Below are positions 1-7,202 of a stretch of 13,484 nt of DNA, piece by piece. The notes under the pieces are model-generated. The model was not told the origin of the DNA. It saw only the letters and a program-made list of their open reading frames with translations, and ran no database searches. Location of the stretch: contig JBEDKD010000511.1 in NCBI GenBank assembly GCA_041172365.1, positions 1 through 13,484 of the forward strand, given 5' to 3'. How positions within the stretch are numbered: the stretch's first letter is position 1; each line of letters opens with the position of its first letter. The translations under genes and the position numbers were made by a program. Source of the stretch: JBEDKD01 sp041172365 (lineage in GTDB: Bacteria > Cyanobacteriota > Cyanobacteriia > Cyanobacteriales > Microcoleaceae).

Positions 1-57
1 CCCTAATCCCCAGTCCCCATTCCCTAGTCCCCAATCCCCAATTCCTAATTCTTATTT
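1..57. repeat. Degenerate heptamer repeat (CCCCARY type)
   Basis: The window opens inside a run of seven-base units such as CCCTAAT, CCCCAGT, CCCCATT, CCCTAGT and CCCCAAT, which fades into AT-rich sequence by about position 57. This resembles the STRR1-type short tandem repeats known from cyanobacteria; that link is from memory. The array probably continues to the left of the window. It lies upstream of zipN and is not coding. Confidence 0.6.
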
Positions 58-109
58 CCCATTTTTACCAACATTGGCTAAGATAGGCTCATTCTGTTGA
101 TCGCGCTTT

Positions 110-116
110 GGGGAAG
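110..116 (+). promoter_or_regulatory. Shine-Dalgarno-like GGGGAAG choosing the zipN start
   Basis: GGGGAAG lies six bases before the GTG at 123. This supports GTG 123 over the in-frame TTG at 108, which overlaps this purine stretch and has no comparable site of its own. With GTG 123 the protein begins M-L-I-P-L-D-Y-Y, matching the usual start of Ftn2/ZipN proteins. Confidence 0.5.
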
Positions 117-122
117 TGGACT

Positions 123-2408
123 GTGTTGATTCCACTAGATTATTATCGAATTTTGGGTCTGCCCATTCAGGCGACTGCTGACCAATTAAAGCAGGCGCAT
201 CGCGATCGCTATGTGCAACTCCCCCGTCGGGAGTATTCCGAAAGGGCGATCGCGGCTCGTAAACAATTACTCGATGAGGCCTACGGGATTCTGTCCGATC
301 CAGAATCCCGTCAGGGTTATGACGCGACTTTTCTCGCGAAAACATTAGAGTTTGTCCAAGATTCAAGCGGACTAAGCGACGAGTTACAATTCTCCCTCAC
401 CACAGATCCTTGGGTACAGGATCTCCCAGACCGACCAACCCCTAGTATAGAAATCAGTAACGAACAATTCCCAGGAGCCCTCCTCATTCTCCAAGAATTA
501 GGGGAATATGAATTAGTTTTAAACCTTGCTCGTCCCTATCTCACCAAAGACAACCTCAGCATCCAAGAAGGTGAATTTGGCGACCCCCAGTTCACTCTTC
601 CTGATATCGTCTTAAGTGTCGCGTTGGCCTATTTGGAACTAGGTAGGGAACAATGGCAACAAGGTCAACACGAAAATGCCGCAAAATCATTAGAATCAGG
701 ACAGGACCTCCTGCTGCGTGAAAGTCTCTTTGCAAATTTGAGAGGTGAAATGCAAGCCGATCTCTACAAATTGCGTCCCTATCGTGTCATGGAATTAGTC
801 GCACTCCCCCTCGAAAAAAGGGAGGAACGTGGGCAAGGGTTACAAATTCTTCGTGATATGCTTCAAGAAAGGGGGGGGATTGATGGTAATGGGGACGATC
901 GCTCTGGTTTAAGTATTGAAGATTTCCTCCGTTTTGTGCAGCAATTACGCAGGCACTTAACTACCTCGGAACAACAAAATCTTTTTGAAGCGGAGGCGCG
1001 ACGACCTTCGGCTGTCGCGACTTATCTGGCTGTTTATGCTCTGATCGCGCAAGGGTTTGCCCAACGTCAACCGGCCTTAATTCTCCGTGGTAAGTTGTTA
1101 TTAATGCAATTAGGTCGTCGTCAAGATGTCCATTTGGAAAAAGCACTTTGTTCTTTACTTTTGGGTCAAACGGACGAAGCTAGTCACGCGGTAGAATTAA
1201 GTCAAGAACAGGAACCTATTGCTTTTATCCGTGAACATTCCCAAGACTCGCCGGATTTATTACCCGGTTTATGTCTGTACGCGGGACATTGGTTACAAGA
1301 GGAAGTATTTCCCCATTTCCGTGACTTAGTGGAGACAAAGGCTTCCCTGAAGGAATATTTTGCCGATCGAGGGGTGCAGTCTTATCTGGAGGCTTTACCC
1401 GCGGAGGCGAAAGGGAATAATGAATGGGTGGTGGTTCCTCCCCATGAAGAGGTAAGTACCCGTTTACAAACCTCTGGGGGCGAAAGTCTGGGTTTGATGT
1501 CTCCCTTGGCTGGAAAAACGGAAACCAACGCGATGTTAACTCCGACTTTGGGGGTTTCTGCTCTTCGGGAGAGTTCTTCTCTACGCCCTTTGTCGGAAAG
1601 ACGTTCGTCTCGTGTCCCTTCGGCTCAGGTTCCTCTGACGAGTGCTAGTCATGGGGGCAGTTCTGTTTCTGAAGAGTCCCGTCGTTTGAGTTCACCCCAA
1701 CGCCGCCGTACCCATCATTCTCCTGTTAAGGAAGTTGAGGGGGAGGGAAGCACTCCGTCTCACGAGGGTTCCACTCACACCCGTCATCGTGTTAGACAGA
1801 CAACTTCTCAGTTATTGTCTCTTCCGATTACTAGGTTATTATTATTGGGCGCGGGCTTCTTATTAGCTCTATCCGTGGTATGGCTGATTTTAAGTTGGTT
1901 TGTCAGTGTCCTCGGCAGTTTTTCAGGACCGCAATTGAAGGGTGAGCAGCCTTTGATCTCCTTGGATAAACCCCCCATTGAAATGCCTAAACCTAAACCC
2001 CCCGAACCGACTGAGGATAAGGGCCCTCTGACGGAGGACTTAGGCACTAAAGTGATAGAACAATGGTTAACGGCAAAACGGGCGGCTTTGGGACAAGAAC
2101 GAAATACTGATCAGTTAAAGGCTATTTTGGTTGATCCGGCTTTGTCTCAATGGATTCAACGAGCCGAAACCCAAAAACGGAATAATACTTATCAGCGTTA
2201 TGAACATAATGTCAAAGTTAATTCTGTGAAGATGACTGACAATAATTCCAATGAAGCTCAAGTGGATGTGGAAGTTAGAGAAAAGGCGGAGTTAATGGAA
2301 AAGGGCGATCAGGTGGGAAGTACCCGTGATGATACTTTACGAGTTCGTTATGATTTAGTTCGCAAGGATGGTAAATGGTATATCCGTGATTGGTCGGTTT
2401 TACGTTAA
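123..2408 (+). CDS. zipN: Cell division protein Ftn2/ZipN (ARC6 homologue)
   Basis: This is the cyanobacterial division factor that tethers FtsZ to the inner membrane at mid-cell; its plant counterpart is ARC6. The 761-residue protein has a J-like domain at about 4-70 (IPLDYYRILGLPIQAT, then LLDEAYGILSDPE). This domain lacks the HPD tripeptide of true DnaJ proteins, as I recall is usual in the family. A long helical cytoplasmic region follows. Next is a Ser/Pro/Arg-rich linker at about 440-565, then one membrane segment at about 572-598 (LLLLGAGFLLALSVVWLIL). The C-terminal ARC6-like domain, about 641-761, ends KDGKWYIRDWSVLR and is expected in the periplasm. I chose GTG 123 for its Shine-Dalgarno site and family N-terminus; TTG 108 would add five residues. 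The gene is convergent with sucC and stands alone. The family call is firm. Confidence 0.92.
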   Translation: MLIPLDYYRILGLPIQATADQLKQAHRDRYVQLPRREYSERAIAARKQLLDEAYGILSDPESRQGYDATFLAKTLEFVQDSSGLSDELQFSLTTDPWVQDLPDRPTPSIEISNEQFPGALLILQELGEYELVLNLARPYLTKDNLSIQEGEFGDPQFTLPDIVLSVALAYLELGREQWQQGQHENAAKSLESGQDLLLRESLFANLRGEMQADLYKLRPYRVMELVALPLEKREERGQGLQILRDMLQERGGIDGNGDDRSGLSIEDFLRFVQQLRRHLTTSEQQNLFEAEARRPSAVATYLAVYALIAQGFAQRQPALILRGKLLLMQLGRRQDVHLEKALCSLLLGQTDEASHAVELSQEQEPIAFIREHSQDSPDLLPGLCLYAGHWLQEEVFPHFRDLVETKASLKEYFADRGVQSYLEALPAEAKGNNEWVVVPPHEEVSTRLQTSGGESLGLMSPLAGKTETNAMLTPTLGVSALRESSSLRPLSERRSSRVPSAQVPLTSASHGGSSVSEESRRLSSPQRRRTHHSPVKEVEGEGSTPSHEGSTHTRHRVRQTTSQLLSLPITRLLLLGAGFLLALSVVWLILSWFVSVLGSFSGPQLKGEQPLISLDKPPIEMPKPKPPEPTEDKGPLTEDLGTKVIEQWLTAKRAALGQERNTDQLKAILVDPALSQWIQRAETQKRNNTYQRYEHNVKVNSVKMTDNNSNEAQVDVEVREKAELMEKGDQVGSTRDDTLRVRYDLVRKDGKWYIRDWSVLR

Positions 2409-2424
2409 TCTATTTCCTATCAAT

Positions 2425-2456
2425 AAACCCGGTTTTTTCCCAAAACCGGGTTTTTT
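2425..2456. terminator. Intrinsic terminator between convergent zipN and sucC
   Basis: A perfect 12-bp stem (AAACCCGGTTTT with AAAACCGGGTTT) closes a TTCCC loop and runs into six T on the + strand. It lies 16 bases after the zipN stop and just downstream of the sucC stop on the other strand. The U-tract is good for zipN. For sucC the trailing sequence is only TTTATTG, so termination in that direction should be weaker. Confidence 0.85.
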
Positions 2457-2460
2457 GGGT

Positions 2461-3675
2461 TTATCCTTTTACGAGCGCGATCGCGTGGTTTATCCCTTCA
2501 TCTAAACTGGTAACAAGTTGCACCCCAAAGGGGGCTAAACTTTCTCTGGCTGTTTCGAGATTTCGACAATTTAACCGCAACACTATTTGAGGAATACGAA
2601 TATTAGCTCGGGTTTTACGTTCGAGATATCCGATGATCACACTCAGGATATCTTCTGAGACGCTTAAACTTCCTAATAGATTCACTAATATTACTTTTAC
2701 CCCTTTATCCTGAGACACTAAATCTAATCCTTTTTCCACGCGATCGCGTAACCCTTCTGTCGCTTCATAATGATGAATAATGCCTAAATTGAGAAAATTC
2801 GCGGGTTTTCCCTTCAGTTGAGTAACAACATCTAAAGTCGCCATTGTTAAGCCGATACCATTACACAAAATGCCAATATTCCCCTCTAATTCCACCAGAC
2901 GTAAATTCTGAGATTTAGAGATCGCTGTATCACAATAAGGACCCTTAGAGGGAGAGCTAGAAACGCCTTCCCCTTCACTTCCTTTCCCCTTCTTTCCCTC
3001 TTGTGCATGACGTGGTTTGGCATTGACTAATTCGGCTAAGTCGGAATGACGACCTAACGCGACATCATTGGAGCTAACTTTACCATCTAATGCCATCACT
3101 TGACCTGTCGGACTAATTCCTAGAGGATTAATTTCTACTAAGTCTAAATCCTTCTCGACAAAAAGTTGATACATTTTCTCTATAATTGCACTGACAGACT
3201 GGATCAAATTACCCTGTAATCCCATTTTTAACGCGAGACGGCGTGCATAAAAGGGTGAAAAATCTTGATCCACTACTACCTGCTGCATTTTTGCCATCGC
3301 GACTTCTAAATTCACCCCTCCCGCGGGTGAACCTAATAACACAGGGCGACGAATACCCGGATCAAGGAATACCGCGAGATATAATTCCCGATCCGCGTCA
3401 TACTTAGCCTCCGCTAATAAGACTTCTGGATATTCTTCCATTATTGGCAAATTGAAAATGGTTTGAGCGGCGGCTACCGCGTCAATGGTATTTTCGACAA
3501 ATTTCACCCCGCCTGCTTTACCTCGTCCTCCGGCGCGGACTTGGGACTTGAGGACTACGGGATAGGGGATTTTCAAACCTTTCAAGTCCGCGGGATAGTC
3601 AATACGTTGGGATGGTAAAACTGGTATTGCCATCTGACGGAATAGGGTTTTGGCTTGGTATTCTAATAAGTCCAT
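2461..3675 (-). CDS. sucC: Succinate--CoA ligase beta subunit (ADP-forming), divergent cyanobacterial form
   Basis: This is the beta subunit of succinyl-CoA synthetase, which makes ATP from succinyl-CoA with SucD as partner. The 404 residues start MDLLEYQAKTLF, a standard SucC N-terminus. The ATP-grasp domain (about 1-220) shows VLKSQVRAGGRGKAGG at 41-56, LVEINPL at 179-185 and MALDGKVSSND at 194-204. The CoA-ligase domain (about 264-404) shows NIGILCNGIGLTMATLD at 266-282. Two oddities stand out. A lysine/glycine/serine-rich insert at about 225-248 separates the domains and is encoded by a purine tract. In addition, the GGGAT and NIFGG stretches of E. coli SucC read LGIIHH and NLLGS here. 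I believe other cyanobacterial SucC proteins share part of this divergence. No sucD is present in the window. There is no clear Shine-Dalgarno site; the region upstream is AT-rich. Confidence 0.85.
   Translation of the reverse strand: MDLLEYQAKTLFRQMAIPVLPSQRIDYPADLKGLKIPYPVVLKSQVRAGGRGKAGGVKFVENTIDAVAAAQTIFNLPIMEEYPEVLLAEAKYDADRELYLAVFLDPGIRRPVLLGSPAGGVNLEVAMAKMQQVVVDQDFSPFYARRLALKMGLQGNLIQSVSAIIEKMYQLFVEKDLDLVEINPLGISPTGQVMALDGKVSSNDVALGRHSDLAELVNAKPRHAQEGKKGKGSEGEGVSSSPSKGPYCDTAISKSQNLRLVELEGNIGILCNGIGLTMATLDVVTQLKGKPANFLNLGIIHHYEATEGLRDRVEKGLDLVSQDKGVKVILVNLLGSLSVSEDILSVIIGYLERKTRANIRIPQIVLRLNCRNLETARESLAPFGVQLVTSLDEGINHAIALVKG
2966..3002 (-). repeat. Purine tract inside sucC encoding the inter-domain insert
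   Basis: On the sucC coding strand this stretch is almost pure purine (GAGGGAAAGAAGGGG, then AAAGGAAGTGAAGGGGAAGG). It encodes the residues GKKGKGSEGEG between the ATP-grasp and CoA-ligase domains. It resembles the GGAAGAR heptamers found upstream of the phosphorylase-kinase-like gene in this window. That suggests an in-frame simple-repeat insertion or expansion at a tolerant site, which is inference. Confidence 0.45.
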
Positions 3676-3877
3676 ATTTTTGATAATATAATGGGTGAGG
3701 AAGGTTCAGAAAGTAGGAAATTTACCCTTAAACGTCAAGATTGAATGCACTACTTTTTTTCATTATACAATATTGGGTTCATCTTTGTGTAGTCTTCCCT
3801 ACATTAGTGGTATTTTTTATGAAGTTTTTATTATTCCCTTTTGGGGGGGAATTAGTTAATTATTTTTCGGAGGGAAA
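3676..3877. other. Upstream region of sucC, no gene seen
   Basis: About 200 bases of AT-rich sequence hold no supported gene. Reading on the - strand, CATTATATTATC lies just ahead of the sucC ATG and could include a -10 element, but no convincing -35 sits at the right distance. A 32-codon + strand frame (3819-3917) has no ribosome-binding site and runs into the pseudogene. Confidence 0.4.
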
Positions 3878-4102
3878 CGCGATCGTCTTTATCTCAATTC
3901 AACCAAGTATCCTGTGAAATAAAGAGAGAAAGCACAGGCTTTTCACCTGTGCTTAAAAGATTAATTTTGAGAAGGGTATTGAGTCAACCAAGTGGTCAAA
4001 CCGAGATATTTGCCAAATCGAAACCCGCCAAAATTCGCGTTGCCGCGGCAATATTTTGACACGGTTTTCCTTCTTCTCTGTTAGCCAATTTGTCGGCATT
4101 TT
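3878..4102 (-). pseudogene. Decayed, internally deleted duplicate of the PD-(D/E)XK nuclease gene
   Basis: This stretch repeats, in the same order, the sequence after and within the intact nuclease gene downstream. It matches about 4327-4470 (terminator plus the last ~20 codons) and then jumps to match about 4746-4840 (mid-gene). The join falls at AAATCG (4015-4020), which occurs in the intact gene at both breakpoints (4465-4470 and 4746-4751). About 281 bp were therefore lost between two short direct repeats, putting the frame out. The homology ends at about 4102, where the dispersed repeat begins. The copy has many substitutions, no start codon and no open frame. It is best read as an old tandem duplication now dead. 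Confidence 0.75.
3930..3954 (-). terminator. Duplicate terminator hairpin of the pseudogene
   Basis: AAGCACAGG and CCTGTGCTT pair over a seven-base loop, identical in stem to the hairpin after the intact nuclease gene. On the - strand a pyrimidine-rich tail (TTCTCTCTTTATTT) follows. The stem is unchanged while the neighbouring pseudogene has drifted, so it may still act, possibly stopping readthrough toward sucC. Confidence 0.55.
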
Positions 4103-4107
4103 TTCAG

Positions 4108-4240
4108 AAAAACACAAAGACACAAAGACACAAAGGAAAGAAAACAGAGAATCTCAAGGGGGAAAACTTTTAGCCCAAAGCCGAAGGAATCATCGACAGG
4201 GGAAAACAACCCTCTTTGTGTTCTAATCAGCCTTTGTGGT
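4108..4240. repeat. Dispersed repeat block 1, copy A
   Basis: It starts with ACACAAAGACACAAAG-type runs and ends CTCTTTGTGTTCTAATC, then CCTTTGTGG. The two ends are imperfect inverted repeats (AACACAAAG against AACCACAAAGG). A copy with very similar sequence along its length is at 7052-7202. The structure suggests a small non-coding, MITE-like palindromic element. Copy A abuts the broken end of the nuclease pseudogene. Confidence 0.7.
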
Positions 4241-4265
4241 TCCTTTTAATAAAAAAGATAAAATC

Positions 4266-4322
4266 GGTATGATGGCTGTCCGAAAAAATACCTCAGTATC
4301 CCCTCAGATGCTTTGATATTGG
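4266..4322. repeat. Dispersed repeat block 2, copy A
   Basis: GGTATGATGGC, then an A-run, CCTCAGTA, CCTCAGA and GCTTTGATATT make a 57-base block shared with 7299-7355. In both places it lies downstream of block 1, so the two blocks belong to one composite repeat. In copy A the blocks are about 25 bases apart; in copy B they are about 96 bases apart. Confidence 0.65.
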
Positions 4323-4378
4323 GAAGCGCGATCGTATTGCTCTCGATGCTACCCATTGGCCTGTGAAATAAAAAGAGA

Positions 4379-4403
4379 AAGCACAGGCTTTTTACCTGTG
4401 CTT
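4379..4403 (-). terminator. Intrinsic terminator of the nuclease gene
   Basis: A 9-bp perfect stem (AAGCACAGG with CCTGTGCTT) has a seven-base loop and lies six bases past the nuclease stop on the - strand. It is followed by TTCTCTTTTTATTT, a serviceable U-rich tail. Confidence 0.75.
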
Positions 4404-4409
4404 AAACGA

Positions 4410-5300
4410 TTAATTTTGACTATTATCTTGAGTCAACCAAGTGGTCAAATCGGAGATATTAGCAAAATCGAAAAGAGCCTCTCCCAAGTCTTCTAAACGC
4501 ATTACTGATAATTGATTAATGCGGTCAGCAAGTGTGGTATCAACTACTCCAAAACGACGGGTTAACAGACGCAGGATTAACCTTGATGCTTCTTCCTGAC
4601 GACCTTGCTGGCGACCTTCTTGACGACCTTCTTGACGACCTTCTTGTTTGCCAATTTGGACTCCTTCACGGATGATTTTTTGATAAATTACAGATTCGCG
4701 CATAATCTCCTCTCCAAACAATTGATTAATGAACTCTTCATCATCAAATCGTAAACCCGCCAGAACTTGCGTTGCCGTCGCAATATTTTGGCGCTGTTTT
4801 CCTTCTTCTATGTTAGCAACTTGGTCGGCTATTTGCTCTAATAATTGTTCTGGTGACTGACTACGAGCTAAGGCCGCAAAAGGTAAGAGGACTGGATTGG
4901 CTAAAAATATCGCGGGTTCTTGTTCCCACAATCGTAGGACTTGATACTGATGTCGGGTGTTTCCCAAGATAAATTCTTGGGTAAATACTCCTTCTGAGTT
5001 CGTTTCTTTGAGAAAGATTACGAATTGTTGAACGGGAACGCGATATTTGCGATGGAGTCTCACCCAATAGTCTAACATTCGTAATGGAAGTGGGGGCTCC
5101 GATGCGGGTAGGGTTTGAAATTCAATGTGTAGAATTTCATTAGCAGTTTGTAGTAGTGTTAAGGCATCTGCATTGATGGGTTCCAGACTCAATTCGGTTT
5201 TGAGAACTTGAACGTCTTGGGGTTCCCCACACAGGAGCCATTTGGCAAATTCTTTGGGATACTCTTCTGCTAAAAATTTACAGATGTTATCGTAACTCAA
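4410..5300 (-). CDS. Rpn/PD-(D/E)XK family nuclease with C-terminal DUF4351-like region
   Basis: This 296-residue protein belongs to the large cyanobacterial family annotated as Rpn-type recombination-promoting nuclease or putative transposase. The N-terminus MSYDNICKFLAEEYPKEFAK is typical. The likely PD-(D/E)XK core is D45 in INADALTLLQ, then E60 and Q62 in LHIEFQT. Later family signatures are RLWEQEP at 123-129, NPVLLPFAALA at 135-145 and EIMRESVIYQKI at 198-209. A run of GRQE-type repeats at about 219-237 links to a C-terminal DUF4351-like helical part (LILRLLTRRFG at 241-251). The start is a TTG at 5300 with no good ribosome site; I see no in-frame ATG nearby upstream. These genes occur in many copies per genome and their cellular role is poorly known. 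The damaged duplicate next to it fits that pattern. Confidence 0.85.
   Translation of the reverse strand: MSYDNICKFLAEEYPKEFAKWLLCGEPQDVQVLKTELSLEPINADALTLLQTANEILHIEFQTLPASEPPLPLRMLDYWVRLHRKYRVPVQQFVIFLKETNSEGVFTQEFILGNTRHQYQVLRLWEQEPAIFLANPVLLPFAALARSQSPEQLLEQIADQVANIEEGKQRQNIATATQVLAGLRFDDEEFINQLFGEEIMRESVIYQKIIREGVQIGKQEGRQEGRQEGRQQGRQEEASRLILRLLTRRFGVVDTTLADRINQLSVMRLEDLGEALFDFANISDLTTWLTQDNSQN
4596..4643 (-). repeat. Four 12-bp direct repeats inside the nuclease gene
   Basis: Four units of the form TTGACGACCTTC stand in a row (CTGACGACCTTG, CTGGCGACCTTC and two identical TTGACGACCTTC). They encode a repeating Q-E/Q-G-R stretch. The two identical units point to recent slippage. Copy-number changes would keep the frame and only lengthen a charged linker. 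Confidence 0.8.
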
Positions 5301-5753
5301 GGCTCGAATATTCTTAAACGACTTTTCTATTTTAACTTATATAAGATGAATTATGCTGACTTTTTTATATTTTCAATTCTGAAGATTTGCACCTTTTTTT
5401 GATATAATGAAAATTATATCCTGACGAATAGGGTAAGTGATGAAATAGGCAAATAAACCTAAGCAAAAACTTTTCACTTGATCTAGGGGAGTAGCACGAT
5501 CGCGTCTCTATAATCGAGTCTAATTTGTCAGCCAACCGCGAAAAATTCCCCACAGGGGAGAAGCAATTCCCAAGGCTATTGACGCGTTTAATCTCAATGA
5601 GACACCGAAAGATAGCAACCCCCAGGAAATTATAGAAAATTTCGGGGCTAAGTTAGCTCAGATATTTGTGACATTAAACCCTTGAGCCGATACCTAAACA
5701 CAGCCAATTTTTTTTGTGCTACCATAGCAGAATCATAAAAAAAATTATTAGCC
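5301..5753. other. Divergent intergenic region between nuclease and methyltransferase genes
   Basis: No complete gene is seen. Near the nuclease end is the palindrome CTTATATAAG (5336-5345), possibly part of its promoter. At 5401-5420 is a short hairpin. At 5524-5685 an open frame of 53 codons without a start codon ends in a stop. Its tail reads EAIPKAIDAFNLNETPKD and then EIIENFGAKLAQIF, which looks coding-like, so it may be a gene remnant. Close to the methyltransferase start is the dyad TGCTACCATAGCA (5717-5729), a possible operator or part of the promoter. None of these is more than suggestive. Confidence 0.4.
5401..5420. repeat. Short perfect hairpin with GAAA loop
   Basis: GATATAAT and ATTATATC pair perfectly around a GAAA loop. 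Each arm contains TATAAT read outward on its own strand, so the site could carry -10 elements in both directions. I found no matching -35 boxes. There is a T-run on the 5' side only, so it is not a normal + strand terminator. Confidence 0.4.
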
Positions 5754-6887
5754 ATGACTACCTTAACAAGACTGCCAAATATCGAAAAGCATCTGCCCGT
5801 CGTGGGAGATGTGAATATCAAAAGCCCCTTCGCATACCAAGCTACCCGTGGAGTCGTTCAAGTTGTGAATGCACTACAAATGACTGTAGCTGAGGCTTAT
5901 ATCAACGGATTAGAAGTACCAGATTCGGTTTTACGATCGCTGTTTGATACCTGTATGCCCATCTTTTTTCGGTATTTTCCATCCCTTCTTGTACCCTATG
6001 AATGGGTATTAAAAGAAACAGAGCGTACCGCAGAAGGATCTCGCGATTTAATGAAACTTCAGTACGATTTGCCTCAAACCATGCTCAATGCCATGTTAGG
6101 CGACGGTAAACTCATTTATCCTAAGTATAGTATGGGATTGTGGGAAAAAGGAGCCGCAAATCTCGAACAATCGCAGATGCAGATGATTGATGATGTGATT
6201 GAGAAGTTAGAAATTAAGGATGGGGATAATATTTTAGACTTTGGATGTGGTTGGGGTTGTGTTCCTAACTATATTCTTTCCAAATTCCCCAATGTCAAAT
6301 TTACGGGTATTAACTTGAGTCGCGGACAATGTGAATATATGCGTCACAAGATGCAAGAGCCCGATAGCTATCTCAATTCAGGTCGATTTACTCTCTATGA
6401 AGGGGATTTGAATGATGCCAACTTTGAGACAAAATTTGACAAAATTCTCTCTATAGGTGTTTTTTGTCATGTCGGAAATTTAACTAATGCTTTCCAAAAA
6501 CTGGCTTCGTTTTTGAAGGAAAATGGCCGGGTTTTCATTCACATTATCACAGTCCGCACCCCTAACAATATAGCCAGCGTTTACACCCACAAATACATTT
6601 TTCCCCACGGTCGTTTCTGGAAATATGATGCAGTTCCCAGCCATAACAAAGATTTAAAAACCATTAAACAATGGTATATCAATGGGTTCAATTACTCGAA
6701 GACCTTTGCTAACTGGCTGCAAAATTTTGATGACTCTCAGGGGCAAGTCAAAGATTTAGACTATGGCATGGACTATGGCAAATTTCGCCGGATCTGGCGG
6801 TTTTATTTGATGTGGTTTGTGGCTAATTTTGCCAGTTGTGATGGTGAATATAATGGTAATGGCCAATATTTAATGGTTCATTCCTAA
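5754..6887 (+). CDS. SAM-dependent methyltransferase, coclaurine N-methyltransferase / cyclopropane fatty acid synthase-like
   Basis: This class I SAM methyltransferase of 377 residues matches the length of cyclopropane fatty acid synthase (CFAS) and plant coclaurine N-methyltransferase (CNMT). An N-terminal helical region (1-120) precedes YSMGLWEKGAANLEQSQ (125-141). Motif I is ILDFGCGWGC (160-169), SAM loop GINLSRGQ (185-192), then SIGVFCHVGN (233-242), FIHIITVRTP (261-270) and KYIFPHGRFW (280-289). The N-terminal half of the core reads closest to CNMT (EKLEIKDGDNILDFGCGWG). The KYIFP and HIITV segments are shared by both families. At 238 a cysteine replaces the glutamate of the CFAS/CNMT motif FEH, and M127 stands where CFAS has its bicarbonate-binding cysteine. 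The substrate is therefore unknown and may not be an alkene. The start ATG lacks a clear Shine-Dalgarno site. The next + strand gene is a desaturase about 650 bp on, probably a separate transcript. Confidence 0.8.
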   Translation: MTTLTRLPNIEKHLPVVGDVNIKSPFAYQATRGVVQVVNALQMTVAEAYINGLEVPDSVLRSLFDTCMPIFFRYFPSLLVPYEWVLKETERTAEGSRDLMKLQYDLPQTMLNAMLGDGKLIYPKYSMGLWEKGAANLEQSQMQMIDDVIEKLEIKDGDNILDFGCGWGCVPNYILSKFPNVKFTGINLSRGQCEYMRHKMQEPDSYLNSGRFTLYEGDLNDANFETKFDKILSIGVFCHVGNLTNAFQKLASFLKENGRVFIHIITVRTPNNIASVYTHKYIFPHGRFWKYDAVPSHNKDLKTIKQWYINGFNYSKTFANWLQNFDDSQGQVKDLDYGMDYGKFRRIWRFYLMWFVANFASCDGEYNGNGQYLMVHS

Positions 6888-6958
6888 CGGATATCCCCTG
6901 CATCAGGTTAAATCCTTAGTCGGTTTAGACACGATCGCGTCTTGGGCATAACTTGTGA

Positions 6959-7014
6959 AAAGTGGTATAAAACCCGAAAATTCTATTAGATATCTTCAGG
7001 AATTATACCACTTT
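6959..7014. repeat. Perfect 12-bp inverted repeat with long loop
   Basis: AAAGTGGTATAA at 6959-6970 pairs with TTATACCACTTT at 7003-7014 across a 32-base loop. It lies 72 bases after the methyltransferase stop. There is no immediate T-run, though eight T or more follow about 24 bases later. It may be a weak terminator or a remnant of a small palindromic element. Confidence 0.5.
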
Positions 7015-7051
7015 CCCAAAAAAATTATACAAGAGCATTTTTTTTAATAAT

Positions 7052-7202
7052 AAAAACACCAAGACACAAAGACACAAAGGAAAAGAAAACAGAGAGAATG
7101 TCAACGGGGAAAACTTTTAGGCCAAAGAGGAAACCCGCCCCCCATCCCCGAAGGGATCACCGGGCAAATAACCCTCTTTGTGTTCTAATCGACCTTTGTG
7201 GT
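7052..7202. repeat. Dispersed repeat block 1, copy B
   Basis: This is the second copy of the block at 4108-4240, in the same orientation. Shared landmarks are GACACAAAGACACAAAGG, GGGGAAAACTTTTAG, AACCCTCTTTGTGTTCTAAT and CCTTTGTGG. Copy B is longer by a C-rich stretch around 7135-7150. The ends keep the imperfect inverted-repeat form. Confidence 0.7.

Noticed and set aside
3819..3917. A 32-residue + strand frame starting MKFLLFPFGG
   Set aside because: There is no ribosome-binding site, it runs into the nuclease pseudogene duplication, and nothing in the composition beyond chance supports it.
4108..4322. Insertion sequence with transposase
   Set aside because: The repeat is too short, carries no open frame, and only non-coding ends are seen; it can at most be a MITE-like element.
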